Assembly: GCA_033763655.1 (NCBI GenBank)
Contig: JANRKD010000007.1
Coordinates: forward strand, 1-64,000
DNA from: QFOX01 sp033763655
GTDB lineage: Bacteria; Pseudomonadota; Alphaproteobacteria; Rickettsiales; UBA3002
Direction: 5' to 3'
Length of the DNA stretch: 64,000 nucleotides
The notes beneath the pieces were generated by a model. It was not told the origin of the DNA. It worked only from the letters and a program-made list of their open reading frames with translations, and did no database searches. This document shows, piece after piece, positions 1-7,849 of this stretch (its first letter is position 1; every line of letters begins with the position of its first letter). The translations under genes were made by a program, and so were the position numbers.

Positions 1-106
1 CCGCTTTGACCGCCAATAGCGCCTTAACAGAAACCTCTATCGGCGTACCGCGCCGCAGGTATTGATTGAAGGCTTTCTGGTAAATGCTGGTTTGGGTAAA
101 TTCCAT
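1..106 (-). CDS. Unknown protein, N-terminal fragment cut by window edge
   Basis: A reading frame starts at an ATG (106-104) and runs open for 35 codons to the window edge. It begins MEFTQTSIYQK and continues with AFNQYLRRGTPIEVS. A GAGTGA stretch a few bases upstream can serve as ribosome binding site. It lies about 100 bp downstream of leuA on the same strand, in a more AT-rich gap, so it may have its own promoter. I do not recognise the family, and the fragment is too short to assign a function. Confidence 0.5.
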   Translation of the reverse strand, partial: MEFTQTSIYQKAFNQYLRRGTPIEVSVKALLAVKA

Positions 107-205
107 GAATATCACTCAAAATGAATTTTCATCATAATGAGTTAGATGCAAATTACCGGGAAGGCAGATAATTGGACTATAGGGTCTTATATAATTTACA
201 TACCC

Positions 206-1783
206 CTACCCGGCCACTTTCGTGGTCACGGCCACTGCCGGCCTTGCCTCTCCGGTATCGGTATGATGGATGCGGGCGCCAAGGCGGTCGAGCTTGTTGA
301 GAGCGCTGATATAGGCTCGCGCCGAAGCAACCAGCGTATCCACATCCGCATCGTGGCCGGTTGCCAGCTTGCCGTCGCGCGCGAGGCGCACGGTGACTTC
401 GGCCTGGGCATCCGTGCCTGCAGTCACCGCATGCACCTGATAGAGCGCGAGCTGCGTGCCTGCACTTTGCGGCACCAACGCGCGGATGGCACGAAACAGC
501 GCATCGACCGGGCCGTTGCCTGCCTGATCCGTTGCGCCGGGCTGGCCATCGACCAGCATCTCCAGATGCGCAGTCTGCGGGCCTTTACTGCCACATGCTA
601 CCGTCAGCGACGTCAGCGCATAACGCTCTTTCACCGTGCCGGTATCGAGCAGGGAAAGAATGTCCTCATCGAAAATTTCCTTCTTTTTATCGGCGAGGGT
701 TTTGAAGCGTACAAACGCATCTTCCAACGCATTATCCCCGAGCGAAATTCCCAGCTCAAGGAGCTTATCCTTGAATGCCGCGCGTCCCGAATGTTTCCCC
801 ATAACCAGGTTGGTTTTGGTGACACCGACCGATTCGGGCGTCATGATTTCATAGGTGTCGCGGTTTTTCAGCATGCCGTCCTGATGGATGCCGCTTTCAT
901 GCGCAAACGCATTCGCGCCGACAATCGCCTTGTTCACCTGCACGCTCTGGCCGGTCACTTTTGTCACCAGACGGCTGGCGCGCATCAGGTGCTCGGTGTT
1001 CACCCCGCACGTAACGCCAAACACGTCGCGGCGCACTTTGAGTGCCATCACCACTTCCTCAAGCGAGGTGTTGCCCGCCCGTTCGCCGATGCCGTTGATG
1101 GTACACTCGATTTGGCGCGCTCCGGCCTGCACTGCTGCCAGTGAGTTGGCCGTCGCCAGCCCAAGGTCGTTCTGGCCATGGAAGCTGAACACCGCCTTGT
1201 CGGCGTTTTTGGCGTTCGCAATGACATGGCGGAACATGGCGCCGATTGTTTCAGGCGTGCCATAGCCCACCGTGTCGGGCAGGTTGATGGTGGTGGCGCC
1301 CGCCGCAATCGCTACTTCCACCGCTTTGACAAGATAGCCAAGCTCGGTGCGCGTTGCGTCCATCGCGCTCCATTCGACATTGTCGGTAAAGCTGCGGGCG
1401 AGGGTCACGGCATCTTTAATCACTTCAAGTGCCTGCGCCTGACTCAGCTTGAACTGATGTGTCAGGTGAATCTCGCTGGTGCTCATGAAGGTGTGGATGC
1501 GCGGGCGCTTCGCCTCTTTCAACGCTTCGGCGGCGCGGCGAATATCGGCCTCTTTCGCCCGGGCGAGCGAACAGATCACCGCGTTTCTGGCCATCTGCGC
1601 AATCGCTTTGACGGATTCAAAATCGCCGTCGGATGCCATGGCGAACCCGGCCTCGATGACGTCGATCCCCATGCCGTCGAGCACCTCGGCGACGAGGAGT
1701 TTTTCCTCCCGCGTCATGCTCATGCCGGGCGATTGCTCGCCATCGCGCAGGGTGGTATCGAAGATGATGATGCGGTTGGTCAT
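206..1783 (-). CDS. leuA: 2-isopropylmalate synthase
   Basis: LeuA condenses acetyl-CoA with 2-oxoisovalerate, the first committed step of leucine synthesis. The 525-residue product has the HMGL-like TIM barrel in its first ~270 residues: TLRDGEQSPG at 11-20 (metal-binding Asp14), the NGIGERAGN segment with Asn238, then the linker and the C-terminal leucine-sensing LeuA dimer domain (about 395-510). One residue stands out. The usual HxH metal pair reads His202-Gly-Gln204, so the second histidine is glutamine. The gene is the last recognisable member of the ilv/leu cluster and follows a small four-helix-bundle gene by 20 bp. The start is the only ATG that keeps the canonical N-terminus. Confidence 0.96.
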   Translation of the reverse strand: MTNRIIIFDTTLRDGEQSPGMSMTREEKLLVAEVLDGMGIDVIEAGFAMASDGDFESVKAIAQMARNAVICSLARAKEADIRRAAEALKEAKRPRIHTFMSTSEIHLTHQFKLSQAQALEVIKDAVTLARSFTDNVEWSAMDATRTELGYLVKAVEVAIAAGATTINLPDTVGYGTPETIGAMFRHVIANAKNADKAVFSFHGQNDLGLATANSLAAVQAGARQIECTINGIGERAGNTSLEEVVMALKVRRDVFGVTCGVNTEHLMRASRLVTKVTGQSVQVNKAIVGANAFAHESGIHQDGMLKNRDTYEIMTPESVGVTKTNLVMGKHSGRAAFKDKLLELGISLGDNALEDAFVRFKTLADKKKEIFDEDILSLLDTGTVKERYALTSLTVACGSKGPQTAHLEMLVDGQPGATDQAGNGPVDALFRAIRALVPQSAGTQLALYQVHAVTAGTDAQAEVTVRLARDGKLATGHDADVDTLVASARAYISALNKLDRLGARIHHTDTGEARPAVAVTTKVAG

Positions 1784-1803
1784 AAGGGTACGGGGGATAG
1801 GGT

Positions 1804-2166
1804 TTAGGTTGCAGGCGCCTTCAACTTTTTGATGATAGTACGCAACATCTTGCCAATTTGCATTGTTTCATCAAGCAATTCTTGAGATTTTTTCTGTTCG
1901 ATATAACTTTGAGCCGTAGCGATGAGAATATGTGTTTCCAATTCCGCAAGCGATCCGAGGGCGATATGTAGGAACTGTAAGTATTCCTTTCGTGTCTGTC
2001 GGTTATATCCTTCCGATATATTAGCAGGAATAGATACCGCCGCGCGCTGAAGTTGCTGCACCAGGCTAAATTGCTGCGATTTAGGAAACTGCTCTGTCAG
2101 GGGGTATAGCACATTCACAAGAGCAAAACTACGCTGCCAGATCTTCAGCTCTCGATAGGACTGCAC
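1804..2166 (-). CDS. Four-helix-bundle protein (23S rRNA intervening-sequence family)
   Basis: This 120-residue helical protein has the hallmarks of the IVP / four-helix-bundle family (TIGR02436 type): an N-terminal ELKIWQRSFALV helix, the conserved SIPANISEGY motif at about 45-54, and a C-terminal LAELETHI helix. Relatives were first found as ORFs inside 23S rRNA intervening sequences but also occur as free-standing genes. Their biochemical role is unknown. Here the gene is wedged between ilvC (32 bp gap) and leuA (20 bp gap) on the same strand, so it is probably co-transcribed with them. Its DNA is clearly more AT-rich than both neighbours, which suggests late insertion into the operon. Confidence 0.9.
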   Translation of the reverse strand: MQSYRELKIWQRSFALVNVLYPLTEQFPKSQQFSLVQQLQRAAVSIPANISEGYNRQTRKEYLQFLHIALGSLAELETHILIATAQSYIEQKKSQELLDETMQIGKMLRTIIKKLKAPAT

Positions 2167-2198
2167 TATGCTCTACCCCCTAAACCCTATTCCCTACC

Positions 2199-3263
2199 TT
2201 AATTCTTCGCCTGATCCACCAGTTTGTTCTTGCCAATCCATGGCATCATGCGGCGCATTTTCTCGCCGGTTTTTTCAATCGGCAGATTCGCCGTTTGCGC
2301 GCGCCATTTCTCAAGGTTATGTGCCCCTTGCGTCGCGCGGTCGCCCATGAAATCGCGGGTGAATTTGCCCGATTGAATATCGGCCAGAATGCGTTTCATT
2401 TCCTTTTTCGTCTCGGCGGTAATCACGCGCGGGCCGCTGACATAATCGCCATATTCCGCCGTGTTGCTGATGCTGTAGCGCATGTTGGCGATGCCGCCCT
2501 CGTAAATCAAATCGACGATGCGCTTCATCTCATGCAGGCATTCAAAATAGGCCATTTCTGGCGGATAACCGGCCTCGACCAGGGTTTCAAACCCGGCATT
2601 AATCAGCGCCGTCACCCCGCCGCACAGCACCGCCTGCTCGCCGAACAAATCGGTTTCGCATTCGTCCTTGAAGGTGGTTTCGATAATCCCCGAGCGCCCA
2701 CCGCCGACGGCCGCCGCATAGGAGAGCGCGAGTTTTTTGGCCTGCCCTGACTTGTCCTGATGCACCGCAATCAGGCACGGCACGCCGCCGCCTTTCTGGT
2801 ATTCGCCGCGCACCGTATGGCCGGGGCCTTTGGGCGCGACCATGACCACATCGAGGTCGGCGCGCGGTTTAATCAGCCCGAAATGGATATTAAGCCCATG
2901 CGCGAACAGCAGCGCCGCGCCCTGCTTCATATGGTCGCCTAAATCCTGCGCGTAAAGCTCGGCCTGCAATTCGTCGGGGGTGAGCACCATCACCACATCC
3001 GCCCAGGCGGCGGCGGCTTTGGGCGCCATCACCTCAAACCCGGCAGCGCTGGCTTTCACAGCGGTTTTGCTGCCCTCTTTCAAGGCGATGCGCACGTTTT
3101 CGCAGCCGGAATCCCTGAGGTTGAGCGCATGCGCATGGCCCTGCGAACCATACCCCACCACCACAATGTTCTTCGCCCGAATCAGCGACAAATCGCAGTC
3201 CTTGTCGTAATAAACATGGAGCGCGGTTTCATTAACGGGGTTTTTTGCAGCGGCGGCGGTCAT
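2199..3263 (-). CDS. ilvC: Ketol-acid reductoisomerase (class I)
   Basis: IlvC isomerises and reduces acetolactate or acetohydroxybutyrate to the dihydroxy acid with a nicotinamide cofactor, the second common step of valine and isoleucine synthesis. The 354-residue protein has the Rossmann fingerprint GYGSQGHAHALNLRDSG at about 37-53, the PKGPGHTVRGEY segment, and the knotted all-helical C-terminal domain with ETDLFGEQAVLCGG and the Glu-rich ECLHEMKRIVDLIYEGG helix. Its length fits class I enzymes (about 330-340) plus a short N-terminal extension. An AAGGAG ribosome site lies six bases before the chosen ATG. It follows ilvN by 56 bp in the same operon. Confidence 0.97.
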   Translation of the reverse strand: MTAAAAKNPVNETALHVYYDKDCDLSLIRAKNIVVVGYGSQGHAHALNLRDSGCENVRIALKEGSKTAVKASAAGFEVMAPKAAAAWADVVMVLTPDELQAELYAQDLGDHMKQGAALLFAHGLNIHFGLIKPRADLDVVMVAPKGPGHTVRGEYQKGGGVPCLIAVHQDKSGQAKKLALSYAAAVGGGRSGIIETTFKDECETDLFGEQAVLCGGVTALINAGFETLVEAGYPPEMAYFECLHEMKRIVDLIYEGGIANMRYSISNTAEYGDYVSGPRVITAETKKEMKRILADIQSGKFTRDFMGDRATQGAHNLEKWRAQTANLPIEKTGEKMRRMMPWIGKNKLVDQAKN

Positions 3264-3319
3264 GGGGTTCTCCTTAAGTTTGAGTGGGGTTTTTAGTAGA
3301 AATCTGGCGGATTGCCAAG

Positions 3320-3868
3320 CTAAATCCCCCTCTTCCCGCGTGCGACGCTCGCCACCCCGGTGCGGCAGACCTCGACCATGCCCAGCGGCTTCATCAGGGC
3401 GATGAAGTTGTTGACCTTCTCCGTCGTCCCCGTAATCTCGAACACGAAACTTTCGATGGTGGTATCAACCGGTTTGGCGCGGAAAATATCGGCAATGCGC
3501 AACGCTTCGTTGCGCGCCTCGCCGCCGCCGGTCACTTTTACCAGCGCCAGCTCGCGCTCGACAAACGGGCTTTCGACGGTGAGATCATGCACCTTATGCA
3601 CGGGCACCATGCGTTCGAGCAGCGCCATGATATGCTTGATTTTTTCCGCCGAGCCGCGCGTCACCACCGTGATGCGCGAGAGGTTGCGCCGGGCATCCAC
3701 CTCGGCCACCGTCAGCGATTCGATGTTGTAGCCGCGCGCCGAGAACAGCCCGACCACGCGGTTTAACACCCCGAATTCATCATCGACCAGCACGGCCAAA
3801 ATGTGCCGATCCTCGGGTGCCACCGCGTCGGGGATGTCATAAACAATATCGAGCGTTTCGGCGGTCAT
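3320..3868 (-). CDS. ilvN: Acetolactate synthase small (regulatory) subunit
   Basis: This is the regulatory subunit of acetohydroxyacid synthase; the family confers valine feedback inhibition and stimulates the large subunit. From the chosen ATG it is 182 residues, with an N-terminal ACT domain (HILAVLVDDEFGVLNRVVGLFSARG) and the ALS_ss_C domain after about residue 90. The frame is open further upstream to 3970, but that part reads across a separate lipoprotein gene and has no family similarity. The ATG overlaps the lipoprotein stop as TGATG, so translation is probably coupled. AAGG about ten bases upstream may act as ribosome site. The gene is also called ilvH. Confidence 0.95.
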   Translation of the reverse strand: MTAETLDIVYDIPDAVAPEDRHILAVLVDDEFGVLNRVVGLFSARGYNIESLTVAEVDARRNLSRITVVTRGSAEKIKHIMALLERMVPVHKVHDLTVESPFVERELALVKVTGGGEARNEALRIADIFRAKPVDTTIESFVFEITGTTEKVNNFIALMKPLGMVEVCRTGVASVARGKRGI

Positions 3869-4011
3869 CAGCAGCGGCCTTTTTTCGCCTGTCCCGGCGG
3901 GCAGTGATAATCGATTACCCCGGCGGGGGTATATATCTTGGTGTGCGCCGGATTTTCCTGCACGGCGCATGCCGCAAGCACCAGCACCAATCCTATCAAC
4001 AGTTTTCTCAT
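3868..4011 (-). CDS. Small lipoprotein embedded in the ilv operon
   Basis: A 47-codon gene not usually called in ilv clusters. The product starts MRKLLIGLVLVLAAC, a lipoprotein signal peptide with lipobox LAAC (modified Cys15). After cleavage only about 33 residues remain. They carry a YHCPPGQAKKGRC tail with two cysteines that could form a disulfide in the periplasm. An excellent AGGAGA ribosome site, overlapping the ilvB stop region, lies six bases before the ATG. The TGA stop overlaps the ilvN ATG (TGATG). Tight spacing on both sides argues for a real, co-translated gene. I do not know its function; a role in acetolactate synthase itself is unlikely because the product is exported. Confidence 0.8.
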   Translation of the reverse strand: MRKLLIGLVLVLAACAVQENPAHTKIYTPAGVIDYHCPPGQAKKGRC

Positions 4012-4020
4012 CGCTTTCTC

Positions 4021-6003
4021 CTATACCCGGTTTTTGTCGAGCACGGGCGCGGCTTCATCCGGCCCGAGCACCAGTTCGTAATGCGCCGCGCCGGCGGGAA
4101 TCATCGGGTAGACGTTCTCGCCCGGATCGACCCGGCAATCGAGCAGCACCGGGCCTTTATGGGCAATAAAATCCTTTAATGTCACCTCAAGCTGCCCGGG
4201 GTCTTTCACCCGCATACCGCGCAGGCCGAACGCCTCGGCCATTTTCACAAAATCGGGCAGGGCCTCCATGTAGCTTTCGCTGTAGCGGCTGGCGTAAAAC
4301 ATCTCCTGCCACTGGCGCACCATGCCCATATACTGGTTGTTGAGAATGAGGATTTTCACTGGCAGGCGGTGCTGCACCACCGTGCTCAATTCCTGGATAT
4401 TCATCATGAAGCTGGCTTCGCCGGTGACACAGATAACCGGCCGTTTCGGATGCGCGACCTGCACCCCGACCGCCGCCGGCAGACCGTAGCCCATGGTGCC
4501 AAGCCCGCCCGAGGTCAGCCAGCGGTTGGGCCGGTCATAGCGGATATGCTGCGCCGCCCACATCTGGTGCTGACCGACATCCGTCGTCACGTAAAAATCT
4601 TTTCCGGCGAGAAGGTGGTTCAGTCGGCGCAGTGCGTGCTGCGGTTTAATCTGCGCGCCCGTCTGCGCGTAACCGAACGAATCGCGCGCGCGCCAGCCCT
4701 CGATTTTTTCCCACCATTTGGCGAGCGCCTCCTTCTGCGCGGCGGCCTTCTTTTTACGCCACATCGCCGCCATCAGGGCCAGCACTTCGCCCGCATCACC
4801 GACAATCGGCACGTCCACTTTCACGATTTTGTTGATCGAACTGGCGTCGATATCGACGTGGATTTTTTTGCTTTTTGTGCTGAACGCGTCGAGCCGCCCG
4901 GTCACGCGGTCATCGAAACGCGCGCCAAGATTAATCATCACGTCGCACTCGCTCATGCCCATGTTGGCCTCAAGCGAGCCGTGCATCCCCGGCATGCCGA
5001 GAAATTGCGGGTGATTGCCGGGAAAAGCGCCCAGCCCCATCAGCGTCGTGGTGACGGGAAAGCCGGTTGTTTGCACGAATTTTGTTAAGCTGGCGCACGC
5101 CTCCGGCCCGGCATTGACCAGCCCGCCGCCGACATAAAACAGCGGTTTTTTTGCCCGCGCCATCAGCTCCACCGCACGCTCGACAAGGCGTGCCTCGGGC
5201 TTTTTCACCGGCTGATAACTCTGGCGGCGGCTGCCCTCGGCCCCGCGATACAGCCCCGTGGCGTTGAGCACATCTTTGGGTACATCCACCAGCACCGGGC
5301 CGGGGCGGCCACTCATCGCCACATGGAACGCCTCGTGCAGGATGCGACCCAGATCGTTCACATCCTTCACCAAATAATTATGCTTGGTGGCGCTGCGGGT
5401 GATGCCGACCGTGTCGGCCTCCTGAAACGCATCCGTGCCAATCAAATGCGTCGGCACCTGCCCGGTCACACAAACCAGCGGAATCGAATCCATCAGCGCG
5501 TCGCACAGCGCCGTCACCGTGTTGGTCGCCCCCGGGCCACTGGTCACCAGCAGCACCCCGACCTTACCCGTCGCCCGCGCATAGCCTTCCGCCGCATGGC
5601 CCGCGCCCTGCTCGTGACGCACCAACACATGGCGCAGTTTTTTCTGTTTGAACAGGGCGTCATACACCGGCAATACCGCCCCGCCGGGATAGCCAAACAC
5701 CACTTCGGTGCCGCAATCCACCATCGCCTGAATGACGATTTCCGCCCCCGTCAACGCGCGGCCCTCGGCGGCGCGCGGCGTTTCCGTTTTGCGGGCGGCG
5801 CGTGGCTTTGGTTGCGCGGCGGAGGCCATGAAATCCGTCGCGTCAAGGCGCAGGCGGCGGGTTTTGGCCTCGTTCAGCAAGGTGCGCTGGTGGCGGGCGG
5901 GAATGAGCGCCCACTGCGACACCGCGCCGGGCGTGACGCCGCAGATTTCGGCCACCGCGTTGGTGCCGCCGAACAGAGCTATGATTTTTTCTTTCGTATC
6001 CAT
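4021..6003 (-). CDS. ilvB: Acetolactate synthase large subunit with N-terminal helix-turn-helix domain
   Basis: The catalytic subunit makes acetolactate and acetohydroxybutyrate from pyruvate and 2-oxobutyrate using ThDP, Mg and FAD. From about residue 83 the protein is canonical: GYPGGAVLPVYDAL, catalytic Glu131 in RHEQGAGHAAEGYA, and the ThDP motif GEASFMMNIQEL ending in LNNQYMGMVRQWQ. Before it lie some 58 residues resembling a Cro/YdaS-type helix-turn-helix (ALFGGTNAVAEICGVTPG, AVSQW, IPARHQ), then a Pro/Ala/Lys-rich linker. The total of 660 residues compares with about 570-600 for the family. The frame is uninterrupted, and an in-frame stop lies five codons before the ATG. No ribosome site precedes the ATG. 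An internal start at Met59 could give a normal-length enzyme but also lacks a ribosome site. Confidence 0.93.
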   Translation of the reverse strand: MDTKEKIIALFGGTNAVAEICGVTPGAVSQWALIPARHQRTLLNEAKTRRLRLDATDFMASAAQPKPRAARKTETPRAAEGRALTGAEIVIQAMVDCGTEVVFGYPGGAVLPVYDALFKQKKLRHVLVRHEQGAGHAAEGYARATGKVGVLLVTSGPGATNTVTALCDALMDSIPLVCVTGQVPTHLIGTDAFQEADTVGITRSATKHNYLVKDVNDLGRILHEAFHVAMSGRPGPVLVDVPKDVLNATGLYRGAEGSRRQSYQPVKKPEARLVERAVELMARAKKPLFYVGGGLVNAGPEACASLTKFVQTTGFPVTTTLMGLGAFPGNHPQFLGMPGMHGSLEANMGMSECDVMINLGARFDDRVTGRLDAFSTKSKKIHVDIDASSINKIVKVDVPIVGDAGEVLALMAAMWRKKKAAAQKEALAKWWEKIEGWRARDSFGYAQTGAQIKPQHALRRLNHLLAGKDFYVTTDVGQHQMWAAQHIRYDRPNRWLTSGGLGTMGYGLPAAVGVQVAHPKRPVICVTGEASFMMNIQELSTVVQHRLPVKILILNNQYMGMVRQWQEMFYASRYSESYMEALPDFVKMAEAFGLRGMRVKDPGQLEVTLKDFIAHKGPVLLDCRVDPGENVYPMIPAGAAHYELVLGPDEAAPVLDKNRV

Positions 6004-6012
6004 CGCGGAGTT

Positions 6013-6058
6013 TGTTTAGCTAAACTAAACCAATTTTGCAAGTATGTTTTTAGTTTAG
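6013..6058 (-). promoter_or_regulatory. Candidate ilvB promoter and palindromic operator
   Basis: The 51-bp gap before ilvB holds a perfect 12-bp palindrome GTTTAGCTAAAC (6014-6025), a third half-site CTAAAC at 6025-6030 and a fourth, GTTTAG, at 6053-6058 overlapping the miaA stop. On the minus strand TTGCAA (6041-6036), a 17-bp spacer and TAAACA (6018-6013) form a plausible but weak sigma70 promoter whose -10 lies in the palindrome. Transcription would start within a few bases of the ATG, matching the missing ribosome site (leaderless mRNA). Binding by the HTH domain of IlvB is inference. Confidence 0.5.
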
Positions 6059-6960
6059 GCCTCCGCCAGCGCCGGCAACAGATCGGCAGCACCAGCCACC
6101 ACCGCCGCGTCCGCCCACTGATTGCGCAGCCAGGTCACCTGCCGCTTGGCGTAATGGCGCGTGTTCTGCTGCGCTTGGGCGACAGCAGCATCGAGCGGCA
6201 TTTCCCCACGCAGATGCGCCAGCAGCTCGGGCACACCGTGGGCGCGCAGAATAGGCAACTCCGGCGGCAGGGCAAGCGCCGCCAGCGCCGCCACCTCGGC
6301 CAGCGCGCCCTGCGCCAGCATCACCTCGAACCGCCGGTTAATGCGCGCATACATCGCGTCGCGCGGCGGCTGCAGCATAAAACGGTGGAAACGGGCTTCG
6401 GGAAAGGCGGGCTGCACCGCGCGCGCCTGCCACACGGCAAGGCTGGTGCCGGTGGCCTCAATCACTTCGAGCGCACGCAGGTTACGCTGGCGATCCCCCG
6501 CTTTCAACCGCGCCGCCATCGCCGCATCGTGACGCTCCAGCTCGGCGCGCACCGCCGCCGCATCCAACGCCCGCACCCGCGTGCGCACTGCGTCTGGAAT
6601 GCTTGGAATCTCCGCTAATCCTTCCATTAGCGCCTTGACATACATCCCCGTGCCGCCGACCAGCAGCGGTAGCTTGCCCTCATCCCAGGCGCGGACAATC
6701 ACCGGTTTCACCCGCGCCAGCCAACAGGCGACCGAAGTTGGCTCCTGCGGGCGGAGCACACCGTAAAGCGCGTGTTCGGCCTGCGCCTCCTCGGCAAGGG
6801 TGGGCCGCGCGGTAATCACCCGCAGACCCGCTACCATCTGCATCGCATCGGCATTGATGATGACAGTGGGGCGCTGCGCTGCTACCTCTAGGGCGAGCGC
6901 GGACTTCCCCGCACCCGTTGGCCCCATCAGTACCGCAATATCCTTATGCATGACGCCCAT
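6055..6960 (-). CDS. miaA: tRNA dimethylallyltransferase
   Basis: MiaA transfers a dimethylallyl group to the N6 of A37 in tRNAs that read codons starting with U. The product has the P-loop GPTGAGKS near its N-terminus, the DAMQ element, GGTGMYVKALMEG and the C-terminal RQVTWLRNQ, with about 300 residues as in the family. The frame stays open upstream to 7278, but that part is antisense to serB and is not used. Two starts are possible: ATG at 6960 (AGGG seven bases upstream) or ATG at 6951. Either overlaps the divergent serB start. The stop codon overlaps a GTTTAG half-site of the ilvB operator. Confidence 0.94.
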   Translation of the reverse strand: MGVMHKDIAVLMGPTGAGKSALALEVAAQRPTVIINADAMQMVAGLRVITARPTLAEEAQAEHALYGVLRPQEPTSVACWLARVKPVIVRAWDEGKLPLLVGGTGMYVKALMEGLAEIPSIPDAVRTRVRALDAAAVRAELERHDAAMAARLKAGDRQRNLRALEVIEATGTSLAVWQARAVQPAFPEARFHRFMLQPPRDAMYARINRRFEVMLAQGALAEVAALAALALPPELPILRAHGVPELLAHLRGEMPLDAAVAQAQQNTRHYAKRQVTWLRNQWADAAVVAGAADLLPALAEA

Positions 6961-7842
6961 ACCCTTACCCTGATTGCCCCGTCCGAGGGCATGCTTTCCC
7001 TCGATTACCTCGTCGGGCCGCTGACGTCGAGCGGCTTTCCTGTCGCTGCCGTTCACTGGCTCGCTGCCCACGTCGCCTGCGACCTCACGCTTGCCAGCCC
7101 GCCGCCGCCGCGCGCCTATGCCGAAACCCTTGCCCGCTGCGCCCAGCAGCGCATCGACGCCGTACTGCAACCGCAGGCCGGGCGCGAAAAAAAGCTGCTG
7201 ATTTCCGACATGGACTCGACCATGATCGCGCAGGAATGTATCGACGAGCTGGCGGATAAGGTCGGGCTCAAGGCCCATGTTGCGGCCATCACCGAGCGCG
7301 CGATGAACGGCGAACTTGATTTCAAAACCGCGCTCACCGAACGGGTGGCATTACTTAAAGGCCTGCCCGAAGCGACGCTGCAGGCAGTATTCGACCAGCA
7401 CATCACCCTGATGGCAGGCGCAAAAACACTGGTTACCACCATGAAAGCCCGTGGCGCGAGCACCCATCTGGTCTCCGGCGGCTTTACCTTTTTCAGCGCC
7501 CGCGTCGCCGCCGCGCTGGGTTTTGATACGCACGAGGCGAACACGCTTGACGTGGAAAACGGTCAGCTTACCGGCACGGTACGCGCACCCATTCTCGACA
7601 AGGATTCCAAACGCGAAAGCCTGCTGCACCACGCCGCGCAGCAGCACCTGCCGCGCATCGCCACCCTCGCGGTGGGTGATGGCGCCAACGACCTGCCGAT
7701 GTTGCTGGAAGCGGGCCTCGGCGTTGCCTACCACGCCAAACCGGTGGTCGAGGCACAGGCGGCAGCCGCCATTCGCTACAACGACCTGACCGCGCTGCTT
7801 TATGCGCAGGGAATCGCCCGCGCCGACTGGGTGGAGGAATAG
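6946..7842 (+). CDS. serB: Phosphoserine phosphatase
   Basis: SerB hydrolyses phosphoserine in the last step of serine synthesis. It is a HAD-superfamily enzyme of 298 residues with a short N-terminal ACT-like region, HAD motif I ISDMDSTMI (nucleophile Asp88, acid/base Asp90), motif II LVSGGFTFF, motif III LDKDSKRESL and motif IV VGDGANDLPML. The start ATG is the left half of the palindrome ATGCAT, the right half of which is a possible start of miaA on the other strand. I see no clear ribosome site. The 3' end faces degP with only 7 bp between stop codons. Confidence 0.95.
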   Translation: MHDAHTLTLIAPSEGMLSLDYLVGPLTSSGFPVAAVHWLAAHVACDLTLASPPPPRAYAETLARCAQQRIDAVLQPQAGREKKLLISDMDSTMIAQECIDELADKVGLKAHVAAITERAMNGELDFKTALTERVALLKGLPEATLQAVFDQHITLMAGAKTLVTTMKARGASTHLVSGGFTFFSARVAAALGFDTHEANTLDVENGQLTGTVRAPILDKDSKRESLLHHAAQQHLPRIATLAVGDGANDLPMLLEAGLGVAYHAKPVVEAQAAAAIRYNDLTALLYAQGIARADWVEE

Positions 7843-7849
7843 GTAGCGG

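Noticed and set aside
146..1144. Long open frame on the plus strand opposite leuA, and many similar antisense frames across the window
   Set aside because: GC-rich codon bias keeps the opposite strand open; the translations have no domain, ribosome site or conserved motif, and leuA is certain.
4570..4640. GEAS in place of GDG in the ThDP motif of IlvB as a possible defect
   Set aside because: Other proteobacterial acetolactate synthases have GEGS at this place, so it is a normal variant.
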